DNA from: a virus
DNA: 33,445 nt
Direction: 5' to 3' (one strand)
Virus record (IMG/VR): IMGVR_UViG_3300027741_000164
Coordinates: 1 to 33,445 of that record
Shown here in pieces: positions 14,904 to 22,522 of this stretch; the stretch's first letter is position 1; every line of letters starts with the position of its first letter. The notes beneath the pieces were generated by a model, which saw only the letters and a program-made list of their open reading frames with translations, made no database searches and was not told the origin of the DNA. The position numbers were made by a program, and so were the translations under genes.

Positions 14904-15659
14904 ATGGCTAATCAGATTGCAGTAAAAGACATCATGCAGGACATGGTCAAGAACACAGTCACAACTGGGTTTTTTGACAAGATCAAGATCACTGCTAGTA
15001 AAAAGAATGTGCAAATTGAAGCACTGGAAAGCAACAAGCAAGTGATCCTGAAGGCTTCCACATCAGCTGGAGTTGATGGTTGGGAAGGAGAGTTTGGTTT
15101 AGCCAACCTGAGCCTGCTACAGAGTATTGTGAACGACTCAGAATATGCACACAAAGATTCCATGCTGGATATGCAATATCAGACCCGCGGTGGTGCAGAT
15201 GTGCCTGTGGAATTGCATTACACCAACAAGAGCAAGACATTTGTAGCCTATCGATTTGTGAGCAAGGACATGGTGCCTGATCAGCCCAAGTACAATGAAC
15301 CCACCTGGGATGTGACAGTGAAGCCTCTCAAGAGTGCCATTCAGCAGTTTGCATGGGCATCCAGTTCACTGAGTTCTTATGAGCAGTATTTTATCCCCAA
15401 GACTGTGGATGGTGCTCTCAAGTTTTTTATTGGTGAAGAGAATGGTGCCAACCAGCGTGGTGGTGTGCAATTTGCATCTGACGTTACTGGTGTATTTGAC
15501 AGCAATCACAAGTGGCCCATTTCACAAATTGCACAAGTGCTCAAGCTAACAGATGGTACAGATGCTGAGATGAAATTCAGTGTGAAGGGCGCCATTCAAT
15601 TAGAGATCAACACTGGCCTTGTGCAATACAGGTTTGTGTTCCCAGCCAAGATGCGCTGA
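14904..15659 (+). CDS. 45: Sliding clamp, T4 gp45 type
   Basis: The protein has 251 residues against 228 for T4 gp45, and is the trimeric processivity clamp of the polymerase. In T4-like phages it is also the mobile activator of late transcription. Recognition rests on overall layout: an N-terminal helix, KIKITASKKNVQIEAL, GEFGLANLSLLQSIVNDSEY (the usual clamp 'D/N-L-x-x-L-x-S-I-V' segment), the repeated second half, and the C-terminal LEINTGLVQYRFVFPAK strand pair. GGAG is present upstream. It sits in the same block as gp43. In combination with TATAAATA late promoters and a DsbA-like protein, it supports replication-coupled late transcription here. Confidence 0.8.
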   Translation: MANQIAVKDIMQDMVKNTVTTGFFDKIKITASKKNVQIEALESNKQVILKASTSAGVDGWEGEFGLANLSLLQSIVNDSEYAHKDSMLDMQYQTRGGADVPVELHYTNKSKTFVAYRFVSKDMVPDQPKYNEPTWDVTVKPLKSAIQQFAWASSSLSSYEQYFIPKTVDGALKFFIGEENGANQRGGVQFASDVTGVFDSNHKWPISQIAQVLKLTDGTDAEMKFSVKGAIQLEINTGLVQYRFVFPAKMR

Positions 15660-15669
15660 GTAACTGATC

Positions 15670-16230
15670 ATGGGTATTGAAAACGAACGCAAGCTGTTGT
15701 TGGATATAACCCGCAGTCAGGAGATCATCAAGCATTTGCGTTCTGATCCGTCTGTAAGTTGGTATGATATCACACAAGGTTACCTGAGTGGTTCGTGTAG
15801 AATTCGACATGTGGTTCCACATGTGGATCCTATCAAAAGTGAGCAGTTCATATTCACTTTCAAAACCAAGGTGAGAGGCAGCACCGTGGAAATTGAATCT
15901 GAGATCAGCACACATGATCATGGCAAACTGTTCCTGATCTGCAAGCCTGTGATTGTTAAAACCAGGGCTAAGATTGTGTGTGGTGATTATACTTGGGACA
16001 TAGATTTTTTGAGGAAGCACAAGAGCGGGGAAATTTATTTGGCCATTGCGGAAGTGGAAATGCCTGAATTTGCAACAGAACTGCCTCTCATTCATGAACT
16101 ACTATCACCACATGCTATAAAGTGGATCGATCAAGGGGACAAGAGATTCAACAACCGTAACTTGAGCAATCCCAAAAAGGCCACCAAGGCAATTGAGGAA
16201 ATCATGGATGTCAAAAACACAGCCAAGTAA
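15670..16230 (+). CDS. CYTH-domain triphosphate tunnel phosphohydrolase
   Basis: The protein has 186 residues. IENERKLLL provides the signature ExExK (E4, E6, K8). The other tunnel strands are visible in order: YLSGSCRIRH, FIFTFKTK, EIESEIS, KTRAKIVCG, YTWDIDFL and YLAIAEVEMPE. All the alternating charged positions expected for a CYTH tunnel are present. Members hydrolyse inorganic or organic triphosphates (ThTP, tripolyphosphate, RNA 5'-triphosphate) or act as class IV adenylate cyclases, and sequence alone does not choose. Ten bases separate it from gp45. Its placement two genes from a Thg1-like enzyme, which handles 5'-triphosphorylated RNA intermediates, suggests but does not prove an RNA 5'-end role. 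Confidence 0.9.
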   Translation: MGIENERKLLLDITRSQEIIKHLRSDPSVSWYDITQGYLSGSCRIRHVVPHVDPIKSEQFIFTFKTKVRGSTVEIESEISTHDHGKLFLICKPVIVKTRAKIVCGDYTWDIDFLRKHKSGEIYLAIAEVEMPEFATELPLIHELLSPHAIKWIDQGDKRFNNRNLSNPKKATKAIEEIMDVKNTAK

Positions 16231-16240
16231 TTTCCCTAGC

Positions 16241-16432
16241 ATGCGCTGCACTTCATGTGATGCACATGTAAAACCACACATCACATGGGCTGCTGATAAT
16301 GAAGGTCTGGTCCACCAAGTTCATGTGGATGCATGGGGCACATATTACTGGGACACACTCACACACAGAGATGAGTTTTGTTCAGCCACATGTGTGATCA
16401 ACTGGCTTACAAATAAATCCGTACCACCTTGA
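16241..16432 (+). CDS. Small zinc-binding-type protein
   Basis: The protein has 63 residues from ATG 16241. An upstream in-frame ATG at 16193 overlaps the CYTH gene and is less likely. CTSC near the N terminus and FCSATC near residue 48 form a plausible four-Cys zinc site, with His residues between. The ribosome-binding site is poor. Family not recognised. It lies at the end of the replication block, directly before the promoter of the deazaguanine operon. Confidence 0.5.
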   Translation: MRCTSCDAHVKPHITWAADNEGLVHQVHVDAWGTYYWDTLTHRDEFCSATCVINWLTNKSVPP

Positions 16433-16457
16433 TATAAGTAAAATTTCCGCATATCAT
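16429..16457 (+). promoter_or_regulatory. Sigma70-like promoter of the QueD-GT-DpdA operon
   Basis: TTGATA (16429-16434), 17-base spacer, TATCAT (16452-16457). A start near 16464 would be followed by AAGGAAG and the ATG at 16483. A nearby TATAAGTA differs from the late consensus. Confidence 0.5.
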
Positions 16458-16482
16458 TAATCAACAACACAAGGAAGATCAC

Positions 16483-16875
16483 ATGATGACTCTCACTGGA
16501 CAAAAGACCTTTGTTTATTGCACCTTCCAGAAGGAAGGATATCATTACTTTCCTGGTGCCGACATCAATCCCACATATGCCACAGGTGATGAATATGATG
16601 TGGGGCATTTGGGACTCAGACACATGCACTACTTTAACTTCAAAGTTTGGGTGCAGGTCACTCACAGCAACAGAGAAATTGAGTTCATACAACTCAGACG
16701 CTGGATTGAGAATTTGTACAAGACCAACAGTCTGGAGATGGATCATCAGAGCTGTGAGATGCTAGCAGAAGCTCTGTTCACAAAGCTGAGTGCACGTTAT
16801 CCAGGCATGGAAATTCGTATTGACATCAGTGAGGAAGGCATCAATGGTGCATATGTGGAGTTTGTACCAGAATGA
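16483..16875 (+). CDS. QueD-like (6-carboxytetrahydropterin synthase superfamily) protein
   Basis: The protein has 130 residues with AAGGAAG upstream. In QueD a three-His zinc site and a Cys/His/Asp relay convert dihydroneopterin triphosphate to 6-carboxytetrahydropterin. Here GLRHMHYFNFKVWVQV supplies the H-x-H pair leading into the characteristic strand. It is followed by NREIEFIQLRRWIENLY (the linker helix), SCEMLAEALFTKL (second helix) and IRIDISEEGINGAYVEF, where the E in 'ISEEG' fits the conserved pterin-binding Glu. The canonical catalytic Cys is not evident, so this is a divergent member. Adjacent DpdA and nearby FolE and QueE make the pathway role likely. It overlaps the next gene by ATGA. 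Confidence 0.6.
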   Translation: MMTLTGQKTFVYCTFQKEGYHYFPGADINPTYATGDEYDVGHLGLRHMHYFNFKVWVQVTHSNREIEFIQLRRWIENLYKTNSLEMDHQSCEMLAEALFTKLSARYPGMEIRIDISEEGINGAYVEFVPE

Positions 16876-17966
16876 CTAATATCATTCTCTTTCCCATCGA
16901 ACCTTTGGACAGCCGTTATTCGGCTCAGTGGTATCAGAGTGTGCCACAATCTCTGCAGGCTAAACTCAAACAGTTGGGGTTGACGGGTAGTGTGATCACT
17001 GTGGATGGTGTTCAAAAAACTTCCTCAGTCACATCAGGCGCATTCCTAAACTTCCAGGACACTAATCGCTACAAAAGCAGTCAGCTTGTGTCATTCTGTG
17101 ACATGCTGGATGCAGGCACAGTGACCACAAATGATGTCATGCTGTTCACAGACGCTTGGAACCCTGCTCTACTACAGGTCAAATATATGAGAGACCTAGG
17201 TGGATACAACTGGAAGATACATTCCATATTTCATGCTGGAGCCTACGACCCCACAGACATCCTTGGCTACAAGATGGAAAAGCCCTGGCCTCATCACACG
17301 GAGCGTGCTCTCTACTATGCATGTGACATCAATTGGTATGCCACAGATTTCCATCGCCAGATGTTCCTGCGTAACCTGGGTATTCCCGAATCAGATCATG
17401 GCAGAGCACAACTGAGTGGACAACCTCATGATCTGATTGTGGATGCCATGGGCAAGATCAATCTGAAGGCCGTTAATAAGAGCGGTGTGATTTGGCCACA
17501 TCGCTACAACGTAGACAAGCAGCCTGAGATTGCAGAAACACTGAGTGCACAATTTGCTACACCCTGGTGCATTACTCAGAAGTTAGACCTGAGCAAGCCA
17601 GAATACTATCAAAAACTATCAGAGGCTAGTGTGATGTTCTCTTGTAGCTTGCATGAGAATTTGGGCATCAGCATCATGGAGGGTGTCATGCTGGATGTGA
17701 TTCCTGTGCTGCCTAATCGCTGCTCTTATACAGAAATGTATATGCCAGACTTCCTGTATCCCAGTGCATGGACAGAAAGCTGGGCTGCATTTAAAAAACA
17801 TGAACAAGATCTGCTGGAATTCATACGTCATCGTGTGGAACAGCCCAAGAAGTATTCACGTCAGTTGGCCAAGCAGAAGAAGATCTTGAAAGAGAGATAT
17901 CTGACTGCTGACCGCATGTTTGATCAAATGGTTGATCATGTTGCAATAACACAAAACACACAGTAA
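16872..17966 (+). CDS. GT-B fold glycosyltransferase in the deazaguanine operon
   Basis: The protein has 364 residues, overlaps the QueD-like stop (ATGA) and precedes the DpdA-like gene by 8 bases, so it is co-expressed with both. The C-terminal half has the GT4-like donor-binding signature: VIWPHRYNVDKQPEI (after a beta strand) and SLHENLGISIMEGVMLDVIPV with the E-x7-E-type spacing, then a Lys-rich C-terminal helical tail. The N-terminal half contains MLFTDAWNPALLQVKYM, typical of a Rossmann-like acceptor domain. T4-like phages use glycosyltransferases to sugar-decorate modified DNA bases. Location suggests, but does not show, that this one acts on the deazaguanine-modified DNA or on a precursor. 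It is distinct from the GT modules at 6341. Confidence 0.8.
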   Translation: MTNIILFPIEPLDSRYSAQWYQSVPQSLQAKLKQLGLTGSVITVDGVQKTSSVTSGAFLNFQDTNRYKSSQLVSFCDMLDAGTVTTNDVMLFTDAWNPALLQVKYMRDLGGYNWKIHSIFHAGAYDPTDILGYKMEKPWPHHTERALYYACDINWYATDFHRQMFLRNLGIPESDHGRAQLSGQPHDLIVDAMGKINLKAVNKSGVIWPHRYNVDKQPEIAETLSAQFATPWCITQKLDLSKPEYYQKLSEASVMFSCSLHENLGISIMEGVMLDVIPVLPNRCSYTEMYMPDFLYPSAWTESWAAFKKHEQDLLEFIRHRVEQPKKYSRQLAKQKKILKERYLTADRMFDQMVDHVAITQNTQ

Positions 17967-17974
17967 GATTAGTC

Positions 17975-19627
17975 ATGAAAAAAGTCTCCAGTCCCAACCC
18001 ACATGTGGGTCGCACATATGAAAACTTTCGCAAGCCACCTGGCAAGGACTTGTGGACCAGTAACAAGGACTATGCCATTTTTCTTCCGTCAATTTCGGCA
18101 ATCTATGCTCGTCAACAAAGTGATCCGGACAGTCGCATACCCACAGGGTTAAAGGGTGGAGCAACTGATCTCAACTTCCTGGATAATAAAACCAATCTGT
18201 TTTATTATCCTATTGCACTCTATTCTAGTGGCCACAGTGTATGGGATTTGGAACAGAGTGAAGTTCAGGAAGCCATGGTGCAGAAGCGAGATAAAAATCG
18301 CACCGTGATTGTGGGTGACTCAGGTGGGTATCAGATTGCCACAGGTGTGCTCAAATGGCCCTGGCAGAAGAAGCCCAACCAAGATGATGCCAGCTGGGTC
18401 AAGGACAAGGATGCTATTCGCATGCAAATTTTGCGCTGGCTGGAACACACTTGTGATTACAGCATGGTGCTGGATGTGCCCACAGGCAGCCTGCTCAAGT
18501 TTGGTAATGATCCCAAGACTGGTGAAAACCTGCATCCTGGTGTGAAGAACTTCAAAGACTGTCTGACCAGTTCCCTAGAAAATCATGAATTCTTCCTCAA
18601 GCATCGTGTGGAGGGCGCCACCAAGTTCATGAATGTGTTGCAGGGACGCAACCAGGAAGAGGGTGACATCTGGTGGGATGCAGTCAAGGATCTGCCCTTT
18701 GAGACTTGGGCATATTCCAATGTGCAGGCCAGCAACTTTGCCATGAATTTGCGTCGCATCATCATCCAGCGTGACACAGGCTATCTGGATGGACGTGACT
18801 GGATCCACTATCTGGGCAACGGTAAGATCAAAATGGGATGTGCGCTCACCACCCTGCAACGTGTGTGGCGCAAACACATCAATGAGAAGGTCACACTCAG
18901 TTATGATGCTGCATCGCCTTTTGTGAACGTGGCCAAAGGCAACATTTACTATAGCTGGGAACTGAGCCCACAGAATATTGCGTTCAAGGGTGGTAACATT
19001 CCTGATCTCAAGGAACTCAAGGGTAATCCACAGTTGATCCAAGAATGGATCAATGCTCGTAACACCAAGTGGCCTCATCGTGAAAGTGAAATTTGCAAAC
19101 AGATTGCACTGGGTGATGTGTGTTGCAAAGGTTATGAAGACCTCAACTACAAGAAGGTGGCATTCACTAAAAAGGAACTGGAAAGTGAATGGTATCCTCT
19201 CACACCAGAAGGTAAAATGGGTGACAAGTTTAGGTACAGCGATGCATACATGGAGTACATGACTCATCATGGAGACCACGGCGGTTTGTTTGATTGGAAT
19301 GCCCAAGCTTTTGATCAGGAGCAAAATAAGTATCAAGTCAAGTGGCCCAGCAGCATGGATGGCATGAGTTATGTGCTGCTCATGAATCATAATGTGGAAC
19401 TTCATATTGACGCAATTCAACAGGCATGTGCTGCACAGGATCTGCCCTTGCACAAAGCCAAAGAAATCCTGAGTGCAGACGTTTTGGACTTTGCACATGG
19501 TTTATGTGAGGAAATCCTCACAAGTGAGTCACCCATGACACTCATTGAAAAGCATCAAAAGATGTTGTGCAATCTGAGTGGCATGGATGCAGACAACTCC
19601 ATCCACATGGAGTTGGATAATATCTGA
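17975..19627 (+). CDS. dpdA: DpdA-like 7-deazaguanine DNA transglycosylase (TGT family)
   Basis: The protein has 550 residues. Like tRNA-guanine transglycosylase it has a TIM-barrel pattern: VIVGDSGGYQIATGVL with D115 in the place of the TGT DSGGFQ Asp; SMVLDVPTG for the next substrate-binding strand; FMNVLQGRN for the TGT QG motif; and TLSYDAASPFVNVAKG with D311 matching the nucleophile segment. The usual tRNA-TGT zinc motif CxCxxC is absent, as expected for the DNA-acting relatives. DpdA proteins swap guanine in phage DNA for a 7-deazaguanine precursor, protecting against restriction. FolE, QueE and a QueD-like gene in the window could supply the base. Which deazaguanine is inserted cannot be read from sequence. 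Confidence 0.85.
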   Translation: MKKVSSPNPHVGRTYENFRKPPGKDLWTSNKDYAIFLPSISAIYARQQSDPDSRIPTGLKGGATDLNFLDNKTNLFYYPIALYSSGHSVWDLEQSEVQEAMVQKRDKNRTVIVGDSGGYQIATGVLKWPWQKKPNQDDASWVKDKDAIRMQILRWLEHTCDYSMVLDVPTGSLLKFGNDPKTGENLHPGVKNFKDCLTSSLENHEFFLKHRVEGATKFMNVLQGRNQEEGDIWWDAVKDLPFETWAYSNVQASNFAMNLRRIIIQRDTGYLDGRDWIHYLGNGKIKMGCALTTLQRVWRKHINEKVTLSYDAASPFVNVAKGNIYYSWELSPQNIAFKGGNIPDLKELKGNPQLIQEWINARNTKWPHRESEICKQIALGDVCCKGYEDLNYKKVAFTKKELESEWYPLTPEGKMGDKFRYSDAYMEYMTHHGDHGGLFDWNAQAFDQEQNKYQVKWPSSMDGMSYVLLMNHNVELHIDAIQQACAAQDLPLHKAKEILSADVLDFAHGLCEEILTSESPMTLIEKHQKMLCNLSGMDADNSIHMELDNI

Positions 19628-19636
19628 GGAAATCAC

Positions 19637-19996
19637 ATGCAGGATACCCATATGACAAAAACCCCTGATCCATCACATATAGAGGATTTGAATGATCTAA
19701 TCAAGCAGATTGTGGAACTCAGGAACACTATTGACAGTATTAAGCAGGAAAAACAGCAGGCTCAACAAATGGTTAATGCTTTTGAGGCTCAAATAGCTGA
19801 GCTAAACACACAAATGACCCATGCTCGTGATGTTTTGGATCATTGTTTGATCACAGGTGACGACCCAACCGTGGTCAAATTAACCAAGACCCACAAGGAA
19901 ATTAAATCTGACAAACAGAAGAAATTGTTAATGGAGAGTACCTTTACCACTTATTATGATGATGCATTTCAAAATATAAAACGTACCAGTTTCTGA
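19637..19996 (+). CDS. Coiled-coil hypothetical protein (paralogue of next gene)
   Basis: The protein has 119 residues; GAGGA lies seven bases before the ATG. Residues about 15-65 form a heptad-like coiled coil (IVELRNTIDSIKQEKQQAQQ...EAQIAELNTQM). It is followed by RDVLDHCLITGDDPTVVKL, which is shared with the neighbour's LIDFCIITGESPVQAQL at the equivalent position, and a Lys-rich helix. It appears to be a small helical protein that could bind a partner through the 'hCxITGxxP' turn. Function unknown. Confidence 0.65.
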   Translation: MQDTHMTKTPDPSHIEDLNDLIKQIVELRNTIDSIKQEKQQAQQMVNAFEAQIAELNTQMTHARDVLDHCLITGDDPTVVKLTKTHKEIKSDKQKKLLMESTFTTYYDDAFQNIKRTSF

Positions 19997-20000
19997 TGTG

Positions 20001-20028
20001 TTGACTCCCATGGTCATGTTCATATATC
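20001..20028 (+). promoter_or_regulatory. Sigma70-like promoter overlapping upstream start codons
   Basis: TTGACT (20001-20006), 16-base spacer, TATATC (20023-20028). It overlaps the possible GTG start at 19998, which argues that the gene starts at 20037 or 20046. Confidence 0.4.
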
Positions 20029-20036
20029 ATGAGAAC

Positions 20037-20489
20037 ATGACCACAATGCATCAACTATCCAAAAAATATCGCAAGCTGTGTGAAAAACCACAGGAATGGG
20101 ATGCCCAGCTTCAAGCGGCTAGGGACCATATTAAAAACATACAAGAATCCAAGCGTGTATGTTTACAAAATATTGAAAACACCAAAATACTCATTGATTT
20201 TTGTATTATCACAGGAGAATCACCCGTGCAGGCCCAGTTATCACACACCCTGCCTCAGATGAAAGAAACTGTACAGCGTCATGTACAGGGAATATATTCA
20301 GATAATATTCAATTGGATATTAATTATAATTACAACTCAGCTTCTGCAAAAACTATAACTTCATCTCCTGTGTTAACAGGCACAATAACTTGTGGTTCGG
20401 CTATCACAGGTATCTCAACATGCGGTTCCACAACTGCATCCACATCCACCATGAGCAACATGTTGAATACCACTCACACAATTGTTTGA
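20037..20489 (+). CDS. Coiled-coil hypothetical protein with Thr/Ser/Gly-rich tail
   Basis: The protein has 150 residues from ATG 20037. A GTG at 19998 and an ATG at 20046 are alternatives; 20046 has a better-spaced GAGA. Residues about 5-60 are helical and Lys/Gln-rich, followed by ILIDFCIITGESPVQAQL, the segment shared with the upstream paralogue. The last 45 residues are unlike any neighbour: Thr/Ser/Gly-rich with two degenerate copies of a ten-residue unit (TGTITCGSAI, TGISTCGSTT), each with a Cys. The tail may be disordered or a small beta structure. Function unknown. Confidence 0.6.
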   Translation: MTTMHQLSKKYRKLCEKPQEWDAQLQAARDHIKNIQESKRVCLQNIENTKILIDFCIITGESPVQAQLSHTLPQMKETVQRHVQGIYSDNIQLDINYNYNSASAKTITSSPVLTGTITCGSAITGISTCGSTTASTSTMSNMLNTTHTIV

Positions 20490-20514
20490 CTGTGTGTGAG
20501 GCACACCCCATACT
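20486..20514 (+). promoter_or_regulatory. Sigma70-like promoter of the folE-queE operon
   Basis: TTGACT (20486-20491), 17-base spacer, CATACT (20509-20514), overlapping the stop of the previous gene. A TAAATA (20514-20519) follows directly, so this operon may also have weak late expression. Confidence 0.4.
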
Positions 20515-20542
20515 AAATAACTGGTCACAAACAGGTGACACA

Positions 20543-20578
20543 ATGGCATTAAACAAGCCCGTTGCGTGTAAACGATAG
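20543..20578 (+). CDS. Possible 11-residue leader peptide upstream of folE
   Basis: ATG at 20543 follows CAGGTGACACA and encodes MALNKPVACKR before a TAG; the next gene begins 24 bases later. It lies in the only sizeable gap of this operon. It may be a short leader or chance. I see no attenuator hairpin attached to it. Confidence 0.2.
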   Translation: MALNKPVACKR

Positions 20579-20602
20579 ACACGTTGGAAAGGAAAAAATA
20601 CT

Positions 20603-21283
20603 ATGGCATTCAATCGTACCAAATGTGACCCCGAACTAGGTCACAAGATCCACGAACATCTGATTCGATGCGGAGTGGAAACCCCCACAATTGATAACGG
20701 TATTAGCAGAACTGATCGTATCGAAATCATCGAAACTAAATTCCGAGACATCATGACCACCATGGGTCTGGACCTCGCAGACGACAGCCTAGCTGAAACT
20801 CCGTTACGAGTGGCAAAAATGTTCGTGGGGGAAATTTTTTGGGGTCTGGACTGGGAAGCGTTTCCCAAGTGCACCACTGTGCAGAACAAAATGGGTTATG
20901 ATGAAATGGTGGTGGAAAAGAACATCACCATCAAGAGCAACTGTGAACATCACTTTGTGCCCATCGTGGGTCTGGCTCATGTGGCATACATTCCCAACAA
21001 GAAGGTGTTGGGGCTCAGCAAGATTCCAAGAATTTGTGAATACTTTTCTCGCAGGCCACAGATTCAGGAGCGTCTGACTGAACAGGTGTTTCATGCCATG
21101 CAGTACATCCTGGAAACTGACAACATTGCAGTGGTGATCAATGCACGCCACCTGTGTGTGAGTCATCGTGGTGTGGAAGACACAAATGCTAGCACTGTGA
21201 CCAGCAAGCTGGGTGGTGCTTTCAAGGCAGATCCCATGGCCAGAGCAGAGTTCATGAACACATTGGACCTCAAGAGCCTGTAA
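20603..21283 (+). CDS. folE: GTP cyclohydrolase I (FolE)
   Basis: The protein has 226 residues with AAGGAA before the ATG. It converts GTP to 7,8-dihydroneopterin triphosphate, the first step towards 7-deazaguanines (and folate). Motifs: ETPLRVAKMFVGEIFWGLDW; IKSNCEHHFVPIVG carrying the zinc Cys and the catalytic His-His; VLGLSKIPRICEYFSRRPQIQ; and HLCVSHRGVED with the second zinc Cys. Length is normal for a T-fold FolE. It overlaps the next gene by one base and lies in one operon with queE. With the QueD-like protein and DpdA it forms a pathway for modified phage DNA rather than folate supply (inference from context). Confidence 0.95.
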   Translation: MAFNRTKCDPELGHKIHEHLIRCGVETPTIDNGISRTDRIEIIETKFRDIMTTMGLDLADDSLAETPLRVAKMFVGEIFWGLDWEAFPKCTTVQNKMGYDEMVVEKNITIKSNCEHHFVPIVGLAHVAYIPNKKVLGLSKIPRICEYFSRRPQIQERLTEQVFHAMQYILETDNIAVVINARHLCVSHRGVEDTNASTVTSKLGGAFKADPMARAEFMNTLDLKSL

Positions 21284-21594
21284 TGCTATTCCACAAACAG
21301 AAGCAGGTTGATATCAGCAGGGATCTTCCTGCCGATATCCATAGTGCTTACCTTCAGCACAGCATTCATGTCACATGTGAACAAACATACATGACTCCCA
21401 CAGATCGTACAGAGCCCACCCTGGAACAACTCACAGACTGGTGCAACGCACATTGTGATTCCATATTTGCAGTAACCAAATGGACTCAAAGTAATGCATA
21501 CTTTAGGTTTTATTGGGCATCTGACCTGCATCAGTTTATTTTACATTTGCAAAGTTTAACAGTTGCAAATGACCATTCTGATCTCACACAATAA
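21283..21594 (+). CDS. Small hypothetical protein between folE and queE
   Basis: The protein has 103 residues. The ATG overlaps the folE stop (TAATG), so translation is coupled. The N terminus is basic (LFHKQKQVDISRDL); the remainder has a beta-helix look (HVTCEQTYM; LTDWCNAHCDSIFAVTKW; FRFYWASDLHQFILHLQ), a ferredoxin-like size. Family not recognised. Location suggests a role or passenger status in the deazaguanine operon. Confidence 0.65.
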   Translation: MLFHKQKQVDISRDLPADIHSAYLQHSIHVTCEQTYMTPTDRTEPTLEQLTDWCNAHCDSIFAVTKWTQSNAYFRFYWASDLHQFILHLQSLTVANDHSDLTQ

Positions 21595-21615
21595 CATGGA
21601 AAGGAAGATAATCTG

Positions 21616-22485
21616 ATGTTTGGAAAAAACGAAGTGGTGGGGCAACGATACTTTGACAAAGCTGGTGACAAGCTGTTTGTCACAAGTGTGTTTTATACTT
21701 TACAAGGCGAGGGTCCCTATCGCGGTGAGCCAGCGGTGTTTGTGAGACTGGCCAAGTGCAATCTGGATTGTTCATTCTGTGATACTTTTTTTGATGATGG
21801 TGACTGGTTCACTATTGCAGAACTGGATGCCAAGATTGATCAAGTGATTTCTAACCACTTTCATGGAGAAGTTCCTGTATGGGCTCAGTTTGTCCAGGAG
21901 GGTGAATTCACTCGCAAGCGTAACATGGTGTTGGTGATCACAGGCGGTGAACCCATGTTGCAGAAGAATCTAGTGCCCTTCCTGGAACACATGCAGCACA
22001 GATTTGTGAAAACACAGATCGAAAGCAACGGCACCATTGTACAAGACATTCCTGACAGCACCACTCTGGTGGTGAGTCCCAAGTGTAGTGAGAAGAGGGG
22101 TGTGGCCATCAAATACCTTACTCCCAAGCCTGAAATGCTGGCTAGAGCAAACTGTCTCAAGTTTGTGATGAACGCAGATCCAGAGAGCCCATACAGCTCA
22201 GTCCCAGACTGGGCACATGAGTTCCGTGCAGCAGGTGGCACAGTTTTTGTGAGTCCCATGAACATCTACAACAGTGAACCTCAGAAGAGCAAGCAGTTGA
22301 GGGCAAGCACAAATCAGATCAGTCTGGAAGAGCGCAGCACGGTTGACGAGATCGTATCGTTTTGGGAACCTGGCCTTTTGAACATGGCTGAGAATCAAAA
22401 GAACCATGAGTATGCGGCTGCATACTGTGCACAACATGGTCTGATCATGAATCTACAAATCCACTTATACACCAGTTTGGCTTAA
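21616..22485 (+). CDS. queE: 7-carboxy-7-deazaguanine synthase (QueE), radical SAM
   Basis: The protein has 289 residues with AAGGAAG upstream. It converts 6-carboxytetrahydropterin to 7-carboxy-7-deazaguanine with a 4Fe-4S cluster. YTLQGEGPYRGEPAVFVRLAK leads to CNLDCSFCDT, giving the CxxxCxxC cluster ligands C48, C52 and C55. ITGGEPMLQ is the SAM-binding GGE motif, and QIESNGT, VSPKCSEKRG and LKFVMNAD are the later QueE strands. It is longer than many QueE (about 210-240) because of an insertion between the cluster motif and GGEP. It is the last enzyme of this pathway seen in the window. Confidence 0.92.
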   Translation: MFGKNEVVGQRYFDKAGDKLFVTSVFYTLQGEGPYRGEPAVFVRLAKCNLDCSFCDTFFDDGDWFTIAELDAKIDQVISNHFHGEVPVWAQFVQEGEFTRKRNMVLVITGGEPMLQKNLVPFLEHMQHRFVKTQIESNGTIVQDIPDSTTLVVSPKCSEKRGVAIKYLTPKPEMLARANCLKFVMNADPESPYSSVPDWAHEFRAAGGTVFVSPMNIYNSEPQKSKQLRASTNQISLEERSTVDEIVSFWEPGLLNMAENQKNHEYAAAYCAQHGLIMNLQIHLYTSLA

Positions 22486-22522
22486 GGATACAGTAAATTT
22501 AAAGCCATTTTAAGGAGATCAC

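Noticed and set aside
18575-19498. 307-residue ORF on the minus strand inside the DpdA-like gene
   Set aside because: It is fully antisense to a gene with recognisable TGT-family motifs and has no start signals or domain of its own.
20471-20500. Terminator after the coiled-coil paralogue
   Set aside because: CTCACACA and TGTGTGAG can pair, but there is no T-tract and the arms overlap the coding end and the promoter -35.
20390-20578. 62-residue ORF overlapping the paralogue tail
   Set aside because: It has His-rich random composition, is out of frame within a real gene for most of its length, and lacks a ribosome-binding site.
20490-20602. preQ1 riboswitch in the folE leader
   Set aside because: The leader has a short CTCACACA/TGTGTGAG dyad and ACCCC-type bases, but no A-rich tail followed by the pairing loop typical of preQ1-I, and no class II pseudoknot pattern.
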